Source: Mycogone perniciosa (lineage: Eukaryota > Ascomycota > Sordariomycetes > Hypocreales > Hypocreaceae). From it: a DNA stretch of 64,000 bases. The translations under genes were made by a program, and so were the position numbers. Below the pieces are notes generated by a model. The model worked only from the letters and a program-made list of their open reading frames with translations. It had not been told where the DNA came from and searched no databases. The DNA lies in the NCBI GenBank assembly GCA_025331125.1, contig JAOALB010000208.1:1-64000 (forward strand). Direction: 5' to 3'. Positions 63,300 to 64,000 of the stretch are shown here, in pieces (positions within the stretch are counted from its first letter, which is position 1; every line of letters starts with the position of its first letter).

Positions 63300-63524
63300 T
63301 TAAGCAACATATAATAATAGTAAAGACATCATTAAAGCGAATAAAGCTGTAGCTTCTGAGAAGGCAAAACCTAAGATAGAATATGAGAATAATTGGTTTT
63401 TTAATGAAGGGTTTCTAGCAACTCCTAAGATTAAAGCTCCGAATACTACACCTATTCCTACTCCAGCTCCTAAAACACCTACTGTAGCTAATCCTGCTCC
63501 TATTATTTTTGATGATTGTAACAT
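63300..63524 (-). CDS. atp9: ATP synthase F0 subunit c
   Basis: 74 aa, MLQSSKIIGAGLATVGVLGA start, two membrane helices joined by the polar loop GVARNPSLKNQL, and the proton-binding Glu in GFAFSEATALFALMM. Intronless. It lies 200 nt upstream of cox2, with a repeat leader at 63531-63663. It forms the rotating c-ring. Confidence 0.96.
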   Translation of the reverse strand: MLQSSKIIGAGLATVGVLGAGVGIGVVFGALILGVARNPSLKNQLFSYSILGFAFSEATALFALMMSLLLLYVA

Positions 63525-63530
63525 AATTTT

Positions 63531-63663
63531 TTATAAAATGTTAAAAATAAAAATCTCGTAAATTGTTGTACTTTTTAATATTAGAAATGTAAATTTCACA
63601 AAATAAATAGAAAATTTTATTTGCATGCAAGCTTGCTTGCTTGCTGGCTTGCTTGCTTTGCTT
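63531..63663. repeat. Leader repeat, copy 3 (upstream of atp9)
   Basis: About 125 nt shared with 27841-27965, and about 80 nt with 1160-1240. It ends in a GCAAGC tandem region one unit longer than copy 2. Its position just 5' of atp9 suggests a transcript leader or promoter region; no defined promoter consensus is claimed. Confidence 0.9.
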
Positions 63664-63667
63664 CTGT

Positions 63668-63720
63668 ACCTAGCATAGCATAGCATAGCATAGCATAGCT
63701 TGCGCTACAAGGTATGCGCA
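63668..63720. repeat. TAGCA tandem run and GC element copy 2
   Basis: Five to six TAGCA units lead into the 30-nt element also found at 63151-63180. It lies in the nad3-atp9 spacer. Confidence 0.93.
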
Positions 63721-63760
63721 TGGAAAAAAAAAGCAAGCACAATATAAGACCCTAAAAGCC

Positions 63761-64000
63761 TTATTTATTTTCAATAAATGTATTTATAAATTTTTTTGAT
63801 TTATAGAAATAATTGTAAGATTGTCTGCTATCTATTTTTAAAGCATTTTTACCTAATTCAAATACAAATCCTGCAGTTATTATACCTATAAAGATAAGTA
63901 CGATTATTAAACCATAAATTCCATTTTCATAGCTACTAAGACCATAGGGGTATATAACTAATATTTCTAAGTCTAATAATAAATAAACTAAAGCAAAAAT
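63761..64000 (-). CDS. nad3: NADH dehydrogenase subunit 3, 5' end outside window
   Basis: The visible 79 codons read IFALVYLLLDLEILVIYPYG, then a membrane helix GLIIVLIFIGIITAGFVFEL and GKNALKIDSRQ, ending FIENK at TAA 63761. The LLLDLEI motif with its acidic residues is the conserved part of complex I subunit ND3. Confidence 0.92.
   Translation of the reverse strand: MFALVYLLLDLEILVIYPYGLSSYENGIYGLIIVLIFIGIITAGFVFELGKNALKIDSRQSYNYFYKSKKFINTFIENK

Overview
This window is part of a filamentous ascomycete mitochondrial genome (Pezizomycotina; gene order and content fit Leotiomycetes best, but that rank is an inference). It is AT-rich, reads UGA as tryptophan (genetic code 4), and every conserved gene lies on the minus strand. 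Reading the minus strand 5' to 3' (descending coordinates) the order is nad3 (partial), atp9, cox2, trnR(acg), nad4L, nad5, cob, trnC, cox1, trnR(tct), an unknown ORF, nad1, nad4, atp8, atp6, rns, trnY, trnD, a free-standing endonuclease, trnS(gct), a second free-standing endonuclease, trnN, cox3, trnG, nad6, trnV, trnI, trnS(tga), trnW, trnP, and rnl carrying rps3 in its last intron. The rnl 3' end, nad2, most of nad3 and the remaining tRNAs lie outside.

About two thirds of the window is intron. I place 26 introns: 1 in rnl, 3 in cox3, 1 in nad4, 2 in nad1, 8 in cox1, 4 in cob, 3 in nad5, 1 in nad4L and 3 in cox2. Twenty-five look like group I (exon ending in U, intron ending in G, P/Q/R/S core motifs). 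One, cox3 intron 2, is group II (starts GTGCG, recognisable domain V) and carries an intact reverse transcriptase-maturase-HNH ORF. Splice sites were chosen so that exons rejoin in frame; the spliced lengths (cox1 530 aa, cox2 249, cox3 269, cob 389, nad1 369, nad4L 89) match the families. Most intron ORFs are LAGLIDADG or GIY-YIG homing endonucleases fused in frame to the upstream exon.

A second layer of mobility overlies this. Many short GC-rich palindromic elements share a core like AGCTTGCGCAGC. They sit in spacers, in intron loops and inside endonuclease ORFs. Some insertions stay in frame and add a peptide; others stop or frameshift the ORF (rnl intron, cox1 intron 1, nad4L intron, nad1 intron 2). 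Three copies of a compound repeat, an AGCTTT hexanucleotide array joined to a GCA array, also occur.

Other oddities are one endonuclease gene apparently nested in another (cob intron 3), a rearranged rnl fragment in cob intron 2, a 16-nt cob exon, a second internal copy of the 3' splice junction in cox1 intron 7, a possible plasmid-type DNA polymerase relic on the plus strand, an ORF whose leader combines atp9 and cox2 upstream sequence, and two compensating frameshifts near the nad5 3' end followed by an unusual tail ORF. The conserved genes encode respiratory-chain and ATP synthase subunits plus the mitochondrial translation RNAs and Rps3.
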